Assembly: GCA_011620605.1 (NCBI GenBank)
Contig: WOYW01000006.1
Coordinates: 1 to 64,000, forward strand
Source of the DNA: Bacteroidales bacterium
GTDB lineage: Bacteria; Bacteroidota; Bacteroidia; Bacteroidales; UBA932
Direction: 5' to 3'
DNA length: 64,000 nucleotides
The notes beneath the pieces were generated by a model. It saw only the letters and a list, made by a program, of their open reading frames with translations, did not search any database and was not told the DNA's origin. Positions 7,988 to 16,653 of the stretch are shown here, piece after piece (the first letter of the stretch is position 1; every line of letters starts with the position of its first letter). The position numbers and the translations under genes are program-made.

Positions 7988-8736
7988 AAGTGCTGATCAT
8001 TGAAGATGAAAGACATGCTACGGACAGGTTAGTCAGGTTGCTTCATGACGCCGATCCTTCCATTGAGGTATGCAAGGTCCTGGGATCTGTTGAATCCTCT
8101 GTCAACTGGTTTTTGACAAATCCCAGGCCCGATCTTATCTTTATGGATATTCAGCTGGAAGACGGGCTGTGTTTTGAGATCTTTGATGCCATTGCGCTGG
8201 ACACTCCGGTGATCTTTACCACGGCATACAACGAGTATACACTTAAAGCGTTTAAGGTAAACAGCGTGGATTACCTGCTGAAACCGGTAACTATTGATGA
8301 ACTCAGGCATTCCCTGGAAAAATACAGGAACATCCACAGACCGTCTGTCAATGTGGAACATATTGGGGAGCTGGTGAAGTATATGATGCCCAAAACCAAG
8401 GAACGTTTTCTGATCAGGATAGGGGAACACATTCGTTCCGTACCGGTGTCTTCCATTCATTGTTTTTTCATAGAAGACAGGTGTGTGTTTGCCAATGTGG
8501 CCGTCAACAAGAACTATCCGCTTGACTATTCACTGGACAAGATCGAAGCAATGATCAATAATGCTGCATTTTTCAGGATAAACCGCAATTACATTGTACA
8601 TTTTGATGCAATAACCGATATGGTCGTCTATTCTTCCAACCGGTTAAAAATCTTTGTTGATACATTGCCGGATAAGGAACAATTGATCGTAAGCAGGGAA
8701 CGGATAGCTGCATTTCGCCGATGGATTGACAGATAA
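7984..8736 (+). CDS. LytTR-type response regulator
   Basis: A 250-residue regulator. The N-terminal receiver domain has acidic residues IEDE near residue 8, the phospho-acceptor Asp in LIFMDIQLEDG (about residue 55) and Lys in YLLKPV (about 104). The C-terminal LytTR DNA-binding domain begins near residue 140 (FLIRIGEHIRSVPVSSI) and includes RINRNYIVHFDAI. LytTR regulators bind direct repeats upstream of targets. It is cognate to the overlapping LytS-type kinase. The following gene has its own promoter, so the operon probably ends here. Confidence 0.92.
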   Translation: MKVLIIEDERHATDRLVRLLHDADPSIEVCKVLGSVESSVNWFLTNPRPDLIFMDIQLEDGLCFEIFDAIALDTPVIFTTAYNEYTLKAFKVNSVDYLLKPVTIDELRHSLEKYRNIHRPSVNVEHIGELVKYMMPKTKERFLIRIGEHIRSVPVSSIHCFFIEDRCVFANVAVNKNYPLDYSLDKIEAMINNAAFFRINRNYIVHFDAITDMVVYSSNRLKIFVDTLPDKEQLIVSRERIAAFRRWIDR

Positions 8737-8742
8737 TTCTGT

Positions 8743-8750
8743 TAACTTTG
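8743..8750 (+). promoter_or_regulatory. -7 box for the SRAP-Cdd1 gene
   Basis: TAACTTTG matches TAnnTTTG exactly and ends only 6 bases before the ATG at 8757, so the transcript should have almost no 5' leader. A TTGACA-like stretch (about 8727-8732) lies upstream, inside the end of the response regulator gene. Confidence 0.55.
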
Positions 8751-8756
8751 TTTGTT

Positions 8757-9632
8757 ATGTGTTTTCAAACAGAGTTATCACTTTCATACAGGCAGCTGGA
8801 AAACAGGTTCAATGCATTGTTTGCCCAAGGAGTGGATTATAAACCGGGAATATATTCCGGTTTTTCCCATCCACGGACACCTGTTATTGCCAACCGGGAT
8901 CCCGTGACTCTGGAGATGATGCAATGGGGACTGATTCCCACCTGGGCAAAAGATCCGGAGATCAAAAAATATACGCTGAATGCCCGCCTGGAAACATTAC
9001 GCTCTAAACCTTCTTTCAGGGATTCTGTTTCCCAAAGATGTTTGGTGGCAGCCAATGCGTTTTACGAATGGCAGTGGCTGGACCCGAAAGGAAAAAGCAA
9101 GAAAAAATATGTATTGACGCTTCCCGAAGGAGAAACATTCGGGCTGGCAGGATTGTGGAACACATGGACTGACAGGCAAACGGGGGAAGTCATTGATACT
9201 TATACAGTAATTACTACAGAAGCCAATGAACTGATGTCACGGATCCACAATTCAAAGAAGAGAATGCCCGTGATCATTGACAGGGAATACGAGGCACAGT
9301 GGCTGGACAAAGGCGAGATAAAAATGCAGAATGACCGGCTGCAGGCCACCCTGGATCCGCTCATTAATATTCCCGGTATAGGAAAAAGTATGGCAGAAGA
9401 TTTGCGGGCCCTTGGAATTGAATCCGTGTCTGACCTTACCGGAAAAGATCCACAGCAAATGTATGACCGGTTGTGTGAAATAAGGAATACCGTACTGGAC
9501 CGGTGTGTATTGTACGTATTTCGCTGTGCTGTTTATTATGCCGGGACAAATAAACCTGAACCGGAAAAAATCAAATGGTGGAATTGGAAAAATTATGAAA
9601 ACGAACCAACAATTTTTAGAGAAAGCAATTGA
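8757..9632 (+). CDS. SRAP domain protein fused to a Cdd1-like helix-hairpin-helix domain
   Basis: A 291-residue protein. The start at 8757 places Cys at position 2, the residue that becomes the catalytic N-terminal Cys of SRAP (YedK/HMCES) proteins, which form a protective thiazolidine crosslink with abasic sites in single-stranded DNA. The other expected residues are present: Asn in TLNARLET (75), Glu in NAFYEWQ (104) and His in SRIHNSKKRMPVI (164). From about residue 200 the chain becomes a Cdd1 (pathogenicity locus) type domain: IPGIGKSMAEDLRALGI, then GKDPQQMYDRLCEI, DRCVLYVFRCAVYYA and KWWNWK. The usual SRAP C-terminus appears shortened at the junction. The last 38 bp overlap the deaminase gene. 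Confidence 0.85.
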   Translation: MCFQTELSLSYRQLENRFNALFAQGVDYKPGIYSGFSHPRTPVIANRDPVTLEMMQWGLIPTWAKDPEIKKYTLNARLETLRSKPSFRDSVSQRCLVAANAFYEWQWLDPKGKSKKKYVLTLPEGETFGLAGLWNTWTDRQTGEVIDTYTVITTEANELMSRIHNSKKRMPVIIDREYEAQWLDKGEIKMQNDRLQATLDPLINIPGIGKSMAEDLRALGIESVSDLTGKDPQQMYDRLCEIRNTVLDRCVLYVFRCAVYYAGTNKPEPEKIKWWNWKNYENEPTIFRESN

Positions 9633-10068
9633 TCAGGCATTTACAGGTATACAAAACAATGAGGGAGGACCCTTTGGAGCCATTATTGTAAAAGATGGAA
9701 AGATAATAGGAAAAGGATGCAACAAAGTAACGTCATCCAATGACCCTACGGCTCATGCAGAGATAGTTGCCATAAGAGAAGCCTGCCAGGCTACGGGCAG
9801 TTTCCATCTTCAGGATGCAGTAATATATACCAGTTGTGAGCCTTGTCCCATGTGTATGGCAGCTATATACTGGGCAGGTATCAAAACCGTCTGGTACAGT
9901 GCCGACCGGGAAGACGCAGAGCGTATTGGTTTCGGGGATAATTTCATATACGAGGAACTAAAATTGCCTCCTGAAAGAAGAACCGTAGCCATGCACCGTC
10001 TGGAGGTTCCCCGGGCAAATAAACTGTTTGAAACATGGGAAAACAAACAGGACAAAGTGTTGTATTGA
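9595..10068 (+). CDS. guaD: Guanine deaminase (GuaD-type nucleoside deaminase)
   Basis: A 157-residue cytidine/deoxycytidylate deaminase fold protein with the zinc and proton-shuttle motifs TAHAEIVAI and SCEPCPMCMAAIYWA. The sequence around GGPFGAIIVKDGKIIGKG, SNDPTAHAE and the C-terminal FGDNFIYEEL resembles Bacillus GuaD, which converts guanine to xanthine, more than TadA tRNA deaminases. The start at 9595 lies inside the SRAP-Cdd1 coding region, so translation is probably coupled. Guanine deamination supplies purine salvage or nitrogen release; a broader nucleoside deaminase role cannot be excluded. Confidence 0.8.
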   Translation: MKTNQQFLEKAIDQAFTGIQNNEGGPFGAIIVKDGKIIGKGCNKVTSSNDPTAHAEIVAIREACQATGSFHLQDAVIYTSCEPCPMCMAAIYWAGIKTVWYSADREDAERIGFGDNFIYEELKLPPERRTVAMHRLEVPRANKLFETWENKQDKVLY

Positions 10069-10086
10069 AAAAAACATAAAAATATC

Positions 10087-10524
10087 ATGAAAATTGGAAT
10101 CATCATTTGTGACAGGTACCGGAGTTGTGCCGGCGGAAAATGCCTTAGGGCTATGAGAAACCGTGAGGGGGCTTTTTCTATCTACGATAAGGATACTCCC
10201 CTGGAAGTTGTCGGATATACCAGTTGCGGAGGTTGCCCGGGAGGCAACGTGGAATACGTTCCCGCAGAAATGATCAAAAACGGGGCGGAAGCCATTCATT
10301 TGGCAACGGGAATGTTAGTCGGTTATCCGCCTTGTCCCAGGGTGGCCTATTTTAAAAAATTCATAGAAGAAAAATACAAAATACCCGTCATTACCGGGAC
10401 CCATCCCATACCTATGAATTATTTCATCACCCATACAAACCTGAAAACATGGAATGGTGCATGCTGGGATGAACTGCTGAAACCCGTTTTACAGGATGAT
10501 GCCATGAAACTGGCTTACGACTGA
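10087..10524 (+). CDS. CGGC domain protein
   Basis: A 145-residue soluble protein of the CGGC domain family (PF08821 type). The eponymous motif is seen in GYTSCGGCPGGN (about residues 43-54), with further conserved cysteines in CDRYRSCAGGKC at the N-terminus, GYPPCPR near residue 80 and GACWDELL near the end. These are likely metal- or cluster-binding, but no biochemical role is established for the family to my knowledge. It lies 18 bp after guaD and 14 bp before a radical SAM gene, on the same strand. Confidence 0.8.
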   Translation: MKIGIIICDRYRSCAGGKCLRAMRNREGAFSIYDKDTPLEVVGYTSCGGCPGGNVEYVPAEMIKNGAEAIHLATGMLVGYPPCPRVAYFKKFIEEKYKIPVITGTHPIPMNYFITHTNLKTWNGACWDELLKPVLQDDAMKLAYD

Positions 10525-10538
10525 TAAAAGAACCGCTT

Positions 10539-11480
10539 ATGTATAAACATATATTTGGCCCGGTACCTTCGCGTCGTCTGGGTATGTCGCTGGGAGTAGA
10601 TATGGTTCCCAAAAAAGTATGTTCCCTCAATTGTGTGTACTGTGAGGTAGGCCCCACTACTTTGTTGACTTCCCAAAGAAAGCCTTATGTTCCTGCCAGC
10701 GAGATCATCCGGGAATTGCAGGATTATTTTCGAACGCAGAGCAATCCGGATTTCATAACTTTTTCCGGTTACGGGGAACCTACTTTAAACAGTGAGATCG
10801 GAGAGATCTTCGATTATTTAAAAAGGGAAAAACCCGAAGTTCCCATTGCTGTCCTTACAAACGGGACCTTGTTGCATGAAAAAGAGGTAAGGGATGCCAT
10901 TATGAAAGCGGATCTCATCCTTCCGTCTCTGGATTCAGCAACAGAAGAAGGTTTTAAGAAGATCAACCACCCCGTGCGAACCATCAGTCTTGATCAGTAT
11001 ATTGAAGGATTGGTAACATTTGGTCAGGAATTCACCGGGAAGGTATGGCTGGAAGTTTTCATCCTTCCGAGATACAACGACAATGTTGCCGAGTTGGATG
11101 CTTTGAAAAAAGAAATACTACGGATCCATCCTGACAAAATCCAGCTCAATACACTGGACAGACCGGGGACCGCTGCCGGCCTGAGGAGTGCAACGCGTAA
11201 GGAATTACAAAGCATAATTGATTACTGGAAGATCCCCAACGTAGAGATCATAGCTGCTGCCATTGAAAGACAAAAGATCGGTTCTTACCGGAAAGACGTG
11301 GAAAACGTTATCATGGAGACCATTAACAGGAGGCCCTGTACATTGGATGATCTGGCAAAGATCCTGGGAATGCATGTCAATGAACTGAATAAATACCTGG
11401 ATACATTGGAAGCCACGGGAAAAGTGCGCACAGAAAGACAGGACAGAGGTCTTTTTTACATGATCCGTAACGGGAAATAA
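10539..11480 (+). CDS. Radical SAM protein, COG0731 type
   Basis: A 313-residue radical SAM enzyme. The [4Fe-4S]/SAM motif is CSLNCVYCEVG (CxxxCxxC) around residues 28-38, preceded by FGPVPSRRLGMSLGVD, a signature of the COG0731 group that is often labelled wyosine-like or tRNA-modification associated. The SAM-contact GxGEP motif appears as SGYGEPTLN. The C-terminal 60 residues look like a winged-helix domain (CTLDDLAKILGMHVNELNKYL), so the chain may bind nucleic acid or protein. The bacterial substrate is not established. It follows the CGGC gene closely and is probably in the same unit. Confidence 0.85.
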   Translation: MYKHIFGPVPSRRLGMSLGVDMVPKKVCSLNCVYCEVGPTTLLTSQRKPYVPASEIIRELQDYFRTQSNPDFITFSGYGEPTLNSEIGEIFDYLKREKPEVPIAVLTNGTLLHEKEVRDAIMKADLILPSLDSATEEGFKKINHPVRTISLDQYIEGLVTFGQEFTGKVWLEVFILPRYNDNVAELDALKKEILRIHPDKIQLNTLDRPGTAAGLRSATRKELQSIIDYWKIPNVEIIAAAIERQKIGSYRKDVENVIMETINRRPCTLDDLAKILGMHVNELNKYLDTLEATGKVRTERQDRGLFYMIRNGK

Positions 11481-11505
11481 CAAATACAGATTAAATTTAC
11501 TGCGT

Positions 11506-12771
11506 ATGGAAAGTATTGACAGTTGGATTGATAAGGTGATAATAAATTTGGGTGTTTCTGAGGGAGCGGCTCCCTACATCAGGCTGCTTGTCCTTTTGCT
11601 GGTAATTGCACTTTTGGCGTGGTTGTTTTTCTTTATCACCAAACGGCTCGTCAACGGAGTATTGCAAAAGTATGTAAAAAGATCACGTGTCAAATGGGAT
11701 GACATGATGATGGACAATAAGGTTTTCTCAAACCTGGCCCATATTGTTCCGGCGATCATTGTCAAGATCATAACACCAATAATTTTCAGGGATTTTGAAA
11801 AAATTGTCCCCTTTGTGGTCAAGTTGACTGATATTTACCTGATCATTGTGATCATGATGGTGATCAACGCCACCTTACGCGTGGGTCAAAAGATAATTTC
11901 AAAGTCAAAAGCGTTTGTGGACAAACCGCTGTCCAGTTATTTCCAGTTGATAAGGATCATCCTTTATATTGCAGCAGGGATTCTCATCCTGTCCATTCTG
12001 ATGGGAAAATCTCCCGTATATTTTCTGAGCGCATTCGGGGCCATGACGGCTATCATCATGTTGATATTCAAGGATACCATCCTGGGGCTTGTGGCCAGCG
12101 TACAGATATCGGCCAATGACATGGTACGTGTGGGGGACTGGGTGGAAATGCCAAAATTCAATGCAGACGGGGATGTGCTGGCCATTAATCTAAACACCGT
12201 GAAGGTACAGAACTGGGACAAAACCGTGACGACCATACCCACGTATTATTTTATTACGGACAGTTTCAAAAACTGGCGGGGTATGCAGGAAAGTGGCGGC
12301 CGGCGGATCAAAAGGGCTTTATACATCAATGCCCGTACGGTAAAATTTGTGGATCCGGAGACAAGGCAGCATTATATGCAATACTACCTGCTTAAGGATT
12401 ATTTGGTTGTCCGTCAAAAAGAGATAGATCACTACAACAAGGAGTATGATGTTGATACATCAGTACTGATCAATGGCAGACGTATGACCAACCTGGGGGT
12501 TTTCCGTCATTACGTGGAATCCTATTTACGCAACCACAAAGGGATAAGAAACGACATGATCTTAATGGTAAGGCAGTTGAACATTGAAGACCGTGGTATA
12601 CCAATTGAGATCTATTGCTTTACCACTACTACGGAATGGGTAAAGTACGAAGAGATACAGGCCGATATATTCGATCATCTACTGGCCGCTGTTTCTTTCT
12701 TTGACCTGGAAATATTCCAGCAACCCGGCGGAAGCGATATAACCCGGGCCTTTTCCGAAAGAAACACCTGA
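11506..12771 (+). CDS. MscS family mechanosensitive ion channel (YbdG-like)
   Basis: A 421-residue inner-membrane channel. Four or five hydrophobic segments fill residues 20-180, followed by the MscS pore and beta domain (YFLSAFGAMTAIIMLIF, then TILGLVASVQISANDMVRVGDWVEM). The cytoplasmic domain is long, like E. coli YbdG and Bacteroidetes homologues. It releases solutes on hypo-osmotic shock. It is the last plus-strand gene before the convergent minus-strand block; only 11 bp separate its stop from that of mtgA. Confidence 0.9.
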   Translation: MESIDSWIDKVIINLGVSEGAAPYIRLLVLLLVIALLAWLFFFITKRLVNGVLQKYVKRSRVKWDDMMMDNKVFSNLAHIVPAIIVKIITPIIFRDFEKIVPFVVKLTDIYLIIVIMMVINATLRVGQKIISKSKAFVDKPLSSYFQLIRIILYIAAGILILSILMGKSPVYFLSAFGAMTAIIMLIFKDTILGLVASVQISANDMVRVGDWVEMPKFNADGDVLAINLNTVKVQNWDKTVTTIPTYYFITDSFKNWRGMQESGGRRIKRALYINARTVKFVDPETRQHYMQYYLLKDYLVVRQKEIDHYNKEYDVDTSVLINGRRMTNLGVFRHYVESYLRNHKGIRNDMILMVRQLNIEDRGIPIEIYCFTTTTEWVKYEEIQADIFDHLLAAVSFFDLEIFQQPGGSDITRAFSERNT

Positions 12772-12782
12772 ATCCGGGTAAA

Positions 12783-13346
12783 TTAGGGTATTTGTATCCA
12801 GTTCATCTGTCCAAGGATCTCCCGGCTGCGCCTGAGAACATATGACGAGGGGGCGCGTGAACTGAAGCGTACGGGATTGGGAAGTGTGGCTGCGATCAGC
12901 GAAGCCTGGTTTTTTGTCAGGGCCCGGGCCGAGGTGTTGAAGTGCTCGCGGGCCACGGCCTGTGCTCCGTAAATCCCTTTTCCCATTTCAATGGAATTCA
13001 GGTAGACCTCCAGGATCCTTTCTTTGCTCCAGAACAATTCCAGCAGAAAAGTGAAATAGGTCTCCAACCCTTTCCGCAGCCAGGAAGACCGGGGCCACAA
13101 AAAAAGATTTTTGGCCGTTTGTTGCGTAATGGTACTGGCTCCCCTGGGTTTACGGCGTGTCCGGTTTTCTACCCGTGCTTTTTTAATCTGTTCAAGATCA
13201 AAACCTTTGTGTTCAAAAAACCGTTGGTCCTCAGAGGCTATTACGGCTTTCTGCAGATGTGCGGATATCTCCTCCAGGGGAACCCAGTCATGATGAATGA
13301 CCGGTTTTTCACCTTGTGTTTTCTGTTCCGAGTAACGGATCAGCAT
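12783..13346 (-). CDS. mtgA: Monofunctional peptidoglycan glycosyltransferase, catalytic part; anchor out of frame
   Basis: The catalytic domain of a GT51 glycosyltransferase that polymerises lipid II into glycan strands. Visible motifs are [16 protein letters not shown] (with the catalytic Glu), [17 protein letters not shown], and [21 protein letters not shown]. Complete MtgA proteins begin with a membrane anchor that leads into a V-P-V-P-x-T-P-L-M segment. Here that segment ([14 protein letters not shown]) is readable in frame just upstream of the ATG at 13346, but the hydrophobic anchor (13346-13429) is in another frame, so a frameshift or a sequencing error separates them. Last gene of the tpiA-prmA-GNAT-racemase block. 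Confidence 0.8.
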   Translation of the reverse strand: MLIRYSEQKTQGEKPVIHHDWVPLEEISAHLQKAVIASEDQRFFEHKGFDLEQIKKARVENRTRRKPRGASTITQQTAKNLFLWPRSSWLRKGLETYFTFLLELFWSKERILEVYLNSIEMGKGIYGAQAVAREHFNTSARALTKNQASLIAATLPNPVRFSSRAPSSYVLRRSREILGQMNWIQIP

Positions 13347-13429
13347 CAAAGGAGTAAAAGGAACAGGATACTTAACGCAACCAGGCCGACGATCAGCCGC
13401 AGGAGGTGTTTAAAAACCTTTTGCAACAT
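13346..13429 (-). pseudogene. Out-of-frame membrane anchor of mtgA
   Basis: A 27-codon reading frame starts at ATG 13429, 12 bp after the racemase stop, and encodes one basic-hydrophobic segment ([20 protein letters not shown] and onward) ending at a TGA that overlaps the ATG of the catalytic part (TGATG). It looks like the missing transmembrane anchor of MtgA displaced by an indel around 13360-13375. Alternatively it is translated as a separate coupled peptide. Confidence 0.55.
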
Positions 13430-13440
13430 ATTCTTTGTGA

Positions 13441-14520
13441 CTATCTCCGGTGACGGATCCTTTTGTCTATGTATTTTGAATTGAGCAAACGGAGGATCCC
13501 CATGTAATCCAGTTTAAATTCCAGAACGTCCCCGACTTTGTATTTTTTAGGATTGTCTCCCAGGTCGATCACCAGCATATCTGAGCTGCCTCCAACAATG
13601 GAAACATCTTCATCGGCAGGGAAGAGGTGTTTGCGATCCACATCCAGGAGCCCTACGTCCACCAAAGCCCGGAAACTTGTTTTTCCCTGGAGCGATTCAT
13701 CGAAAGTGGGCGTATCTCCTTCCAGGTTGGTTCCAAATTCCCCAATGGGGACCTGTGGTTTTTCCATCAATTCGATGATCTCGCTAAAGAGCACAAAAAC
13801 GTCGGTCCGCATTTTCTTAAGGGTGGTATTGTTGTATACATCGGTTCCGCAAAAAAGCGTTTCTCCCACACGGAAATGATTGATCCCGGCAGGCAGCAGC
13901 CGTTGGAAGATCAGCGGGATGGTCACGGAAGATCCACCGGACACGTATTTGATCTTTTTGTTGAACTTGGCTTCTATCAATTGTTGATACAGGCACAACT
14001 GTATGAGTTTGTCCTGGTTGGGAAGGACTCCGTATAAACAGCTCAGATTGGCCCCGATCCCGACCACTTCAACATGTTCCAACTGAAAAACCATATCGTA
14101 AAAATCCAGCACACTGTCCCGCATGACCCCTTCGCGCAATTCTCCCAGTTCGATCATAATAATGATCTTGTGGGTTTTCCCTTGCCTTTCAGCTTCTTTT
14201 GCCAGGAGTTTTATGGTCTCGATCTCTGTGTTCATGCTTACGTCTGCATATTGCACGACACTTTTGATCCCCCTTTTTGCCGGCGGTTTGATGTATATGG
14301 TTTCAATATCCGGCCTGATGGATTTGATCAGTTTCAGATTGGATACCCTGGAATCACAAACCTGGTTGATGTTCAGGCGAAGCACTTCCTGTATGTAATC
14401 CTTGTTCCCGCACAGGAGTTTGGTTACGATTGACCATTGGATATTTCTTTTTTTAAAAAGCTTGTCCAGGTAGTCAAAATTGGCTTTTAGCTTAGCTGTG
14501 TCCAGCGATATATATGCCAT
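13441..14520 (-). CDS. PLP-dependent amino acid racemase (ornithine racemase-like, COG3457)
   Basis: A 359-residue fold type III PLP enzyme of the alanine racemase superfamily. The Schiff-base Lys is in WSIVTKLLCGN (about residue 34); phosphate-binding residues appear around YVSGGSSVTIP (about 195-205), and the C-terminal beta domain around VSIVGGSSDMLVIDLG is present. COG3457 members include ornithine racemase and YhfX; the exact amino acid here is not readable. It sits 4 bp after the acetyltransferase gene and 12 bp before the mtgA anchor, in a block ending in a cell wall enzyme, so supply of a D-amino acid is possible but unproven. Confidence 0.75.
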   Translation of the reverse strand: MAYISLDTAKLKANFDYLDKLFKKRNIQWSIVTKLLCGNKDYIQEVLRLNINQVCDSRVSNLKLIKSIRPDIETIYIKPPAKRGIKSVVQYADVSMNTEIETIKLLAKEAERQGKTHKIIIMIELGELREGVMRDSVLDFYDMVFQLEHVEVVGIGANLSCLYGVLPNQDKLIQLCLYQQLIEAKFNKKIKYVSGGSSVTIPLIFQRLLPAGINHFRVGETLFCGTDVYNNTTLKKMRTDVFVLFSEIIELMEKPQVPIGEFGTNLEGDTPTFDESLQGKTSFRALVDVGLLDVDRKHLFPADEDVSIVGGSSDMLVIDLGDNPKKYKVGDVLEFKLDYMGILRLLNSKYIDKRIRHRR

Positions 14521-14524
14521 GACA

Positions 14525-14965
14525 TTAGTTTTTGTGGTACCTCATTTCAAGGTACTTATTGGTAAAGCCCAATTTTTCGTAAAGGATTTTCGCGGGGTTG
14601 TGCGGTTCTACGTGCAAGGCTACATTGCCTTCTGCAGTTTCCAGGGCCAGCTGCATCATTTTTTTGCCGATACCCTGGCCCCTGAACTCGTTGTGGGTAG
14701 CAATATAGACAAGCAGATTTTCAGGAACGAATCCCTGCATGCCGGTTTTTGTGACTACTACCACACAGGTAATGGTGCCGTCCAGGGAGGATTGCAGGAT
14801 GAATCCTCCGGGTGAATCGGTTTCCCTTAGCGCATAATTGATGGCTTTCTCAATATCGGAGGGGTTGTCTCCGAATTGTTCCAGGTGTTTTGCCAGGAAA
14901 GCCACCATGGCTGATTTCTGTTCTTTTCCGGGTTTGTTATTTTGGTCGTAGTGTAAAATTTCCAT
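14525..14965 (-). CDS. GNAT family N-acetyltransferase
   Basis: A 146-residue GNAT protein. The acetyl-CoA pyrophosphate-binding motif is RGQGIGKKMMQLA (about residues 95-107), preceded by the beta strand LLVYIATHNEF and followed by ALHVEPHNPAKILYEKLGF, the usual C-terminal signature. The N-terminal 40 residues are helical and polar. The substrate is unknown. Gene order prmA - acetyltransferase - racemase, with gaps of 24 and 4 bp, suggests co-transcription; acting on an amino acid or amino sugar would fit but is only a guess. Confidence 0.85.
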   Translation of the reverse strand: MEILHYDQNNKPGKEQKSAMVAFLAKHLEQFGDNPSDIEKAINYALRETDSPGGFILQSSLDGTITCVVVVTKTGMQGFVPENLLVYIATHNEFRGQGIGKKMMQLALETAEGNVALHVEPHNPAKILYEKLGFTNKYLEMRYHKN

Positions 14966-14989
14966 GAGTTTTTTCTTTTATTGTTTTTG

Positions 14990-15859
14990 TTATTGTTTTT
15001 TTCTCAGATGCAGCAGTACCCACTCTTCTTTTTCCTTTCTTGCCACCAGGGTTAATCCGTTTCTGTTTGCGGCATTCATCAATACCGGGACGTCCGGCAA
15101 ATAAAAGCCGCTAAGTAAAAGATGTCCTCCCTCCGGCCCGAGTCCGTTGGACAAAGTGTCCATTTCATCGGCCAGGATGTTTTTGTGGATGTTGGCCAGG
15201 ATCAGTCCGTACCTGTTTCTTTGTACCAGGGATGCATCTCCTTGTTTGACAATGATCTTGTGAGCTATACGGTTTCTGCGGGCGTTTTCCCGACACGAAT
15301 TAACGGCCCGTCTGTCGTTATCCAGTGCATGAACAGGAATTGCGGCCCCCATTTTTGCAGCCAGTATGGCCAGCACACCGGTGCCGCAACCCATGTCCAG
15401 AACGTGTTTGTTTTTGATGGATCCGTTTTCTTCCATTTGCAGTAGTGCTTCCAGCATCATGTACGTAGTAGGATGATGTCCTGTTCCAAAGGAGGATTCC
15501 GGCTCTATGACCAATCTCCATTTGGTTTCGGGCCATACGGTTATCATTGAATCCCTGCCCGGAGCCCTTATGCTGCACCCTTTTCCGGCATTGACGGTTA
15601 CCGGATCAAAGCGTGACTCCCAATCCGTATTCCAGTTTTTTTCAGGAACGAATTTCTTGGAATATTCTGAAATTCCGTATGTTCCCAGTATAAGCCTCAG
15701 GTGAGACTCGTTAAAAACTGATGCGGGAATATAGGCCTTAAGGACAGGTACTGCAGTCAGAAAACCGCCGTACCCGATCTCCGCAAGCTCCGCTGTAAGG
15801 ATGCCTTCTGTTTCTTCCTTATAGGGCTCAATGTTTATGCTGACAGCAATGTGATCCAT
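14990..15859 (-). CDS. prmA: Ribosomal protein L11 methyltransferase
   Basis: A 289-residue class I SAM-dependent methyltransferase. The SAM motif is DMGCGTGVLAILAAKMGA (about residues 155-172), with downstream LILANIHKNIL, which matches the NxxPxxL-type catalytic region of PrmA. The N-terminal 60 residues correspond to the substrate-recognition domain. PrmA trimethylates L11 on the ribosome. The stop-to-start distance from tpiA is only 2 bp, and the same promoter (16654-16661) probably drives both. Confidence 0.9.
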   Translation of the reverse strand: MDHIAVSINIEPYKEETEGILTAELAEIGYGGFLTAVPVLKAYIPASVFNESHLRLILGTYGISEYSKKFVPEKNWNTDWESRFDPVTVNAGKGCSIRAPGRDSMITVWPETKWRLVIEPESSFGTGHHPTTYMMLEALLQMEENGSIKNKHVLDMGCGTGVLAILAAKMGAAIPVHALDNDRRAVNSCRENARRNRIAHKIIVKQGDASLVQRNRYGLILANIHKNILADEMDTLSNGLGPEGGHLLLSGFYLPDVPVLMNAANRNGLTLVARKEKEEWVLLHLRKKQ

Positions 15860-15861
15860 TT

Positions 15862-16620
15862 TTAAGCGAACGATCCGGCTATGGCCAGGAAATCGTCTGC
15901 TTTAAGGGAGGCGCCGCCAATCAGGCCGCCGTCCACGTCCGGCCGGGCAAAGAGTTCTGCCGCATTCGAAGGTTTGCAGCTGCCCCCGTACAGGATGGGG
16001 GTAGACTCGGCAAGGTCTCCGAAAGACTCGGCCAGAAATGCACGGATAAAGGCATGCATTTCCTGTGCCTGTTCAGAAGTGGCTGTCTTGCCCGTACCAA
16101 TGGCCCAGACAGGTTCGTATGCCACGATAACTTTTTTGAAATCATCGGGATCCAGCCTGAAGAGTACTTCACGGAGCTGGGAAGATACAACCTGAAAGTG
16201 CATATCGGATTCACGTTCCTCAAGAACTTCTCCCACGCAGAAAATGGGCCTGAGTCCGTTTTCAAGTGCCCGTTGAATTTTTTCCAGCAGGATCTCGCTG
16301 GTTTCACCGTAATACTCCCGCCTTTCCGAATGTCCCAGAATTACGTACTGGCATGGAACGGAGGCGAGCATTGCAGCAGATACCTCTCCTGTGAAAGCGC
16401 CTTTATCAGCGGATGCACAGTTTTGTGCCGCCAGCCCCGGGGTATTTCTGTCTTTGAGGATCCCGGAAACGGAGCTCAGATGTGTGAAAGGAGGTGCCAC
16501 AACGAGCGTTATACCGGCGGGAACACTTTCAATACCGCGAAGAATATCTTCTGTCAGTTTCTTACCTTCTCTGATTGTGGTATTCATTTTCCAGTTGCCG
16601 GCTACAATTTTTTCTCTCAT
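15862..16620 (-). CDS. tpiA: Triosephosphate isomerase
   Basis: A 252-residue TIM-barrel enzyme interconverting dihydroxyacetone phosphate and glyceraldehyde 3-phosphate in glycolysis. All catalytic residues are present: Lys in VAGNWKMN (about residue 12), His in VILGHSERRE (about 98) and Glu in VAYEPVWAIGTGKTA (about 170). The phosphate loop GGSCKPSNA and GGLIGGASLK complete the site. The length is standard. First gene of the minus-strand block that runs to mtgA, divergent from tig. Confidence 0.97.
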   Translation of the reverse strand: MREKIVAGNWKMNTTIREGKKLTEDILRGIESVPAGITLVVAPPFTHLSSVSGILKDRNTPGLAAQNCASADKGAFTGEVSAAMLASVPCQYVILGHSERREYYGETSEILLEKIQRALENGLRPIFCVGEVLEERESDMHFQVVSSQLREVLFRLDPDDFKKVIVAYEPVWAIGTGKTATSEQAQEMHAFIRAFLAESFGDLAESTPILYGGSCKPSNAAELFARPDVDGGLIGGASLKADDFLAIAGSFA

Positions 16621-16653
16621 ATGTTTGATGTTTTTGACGTTATATCTATCCTA

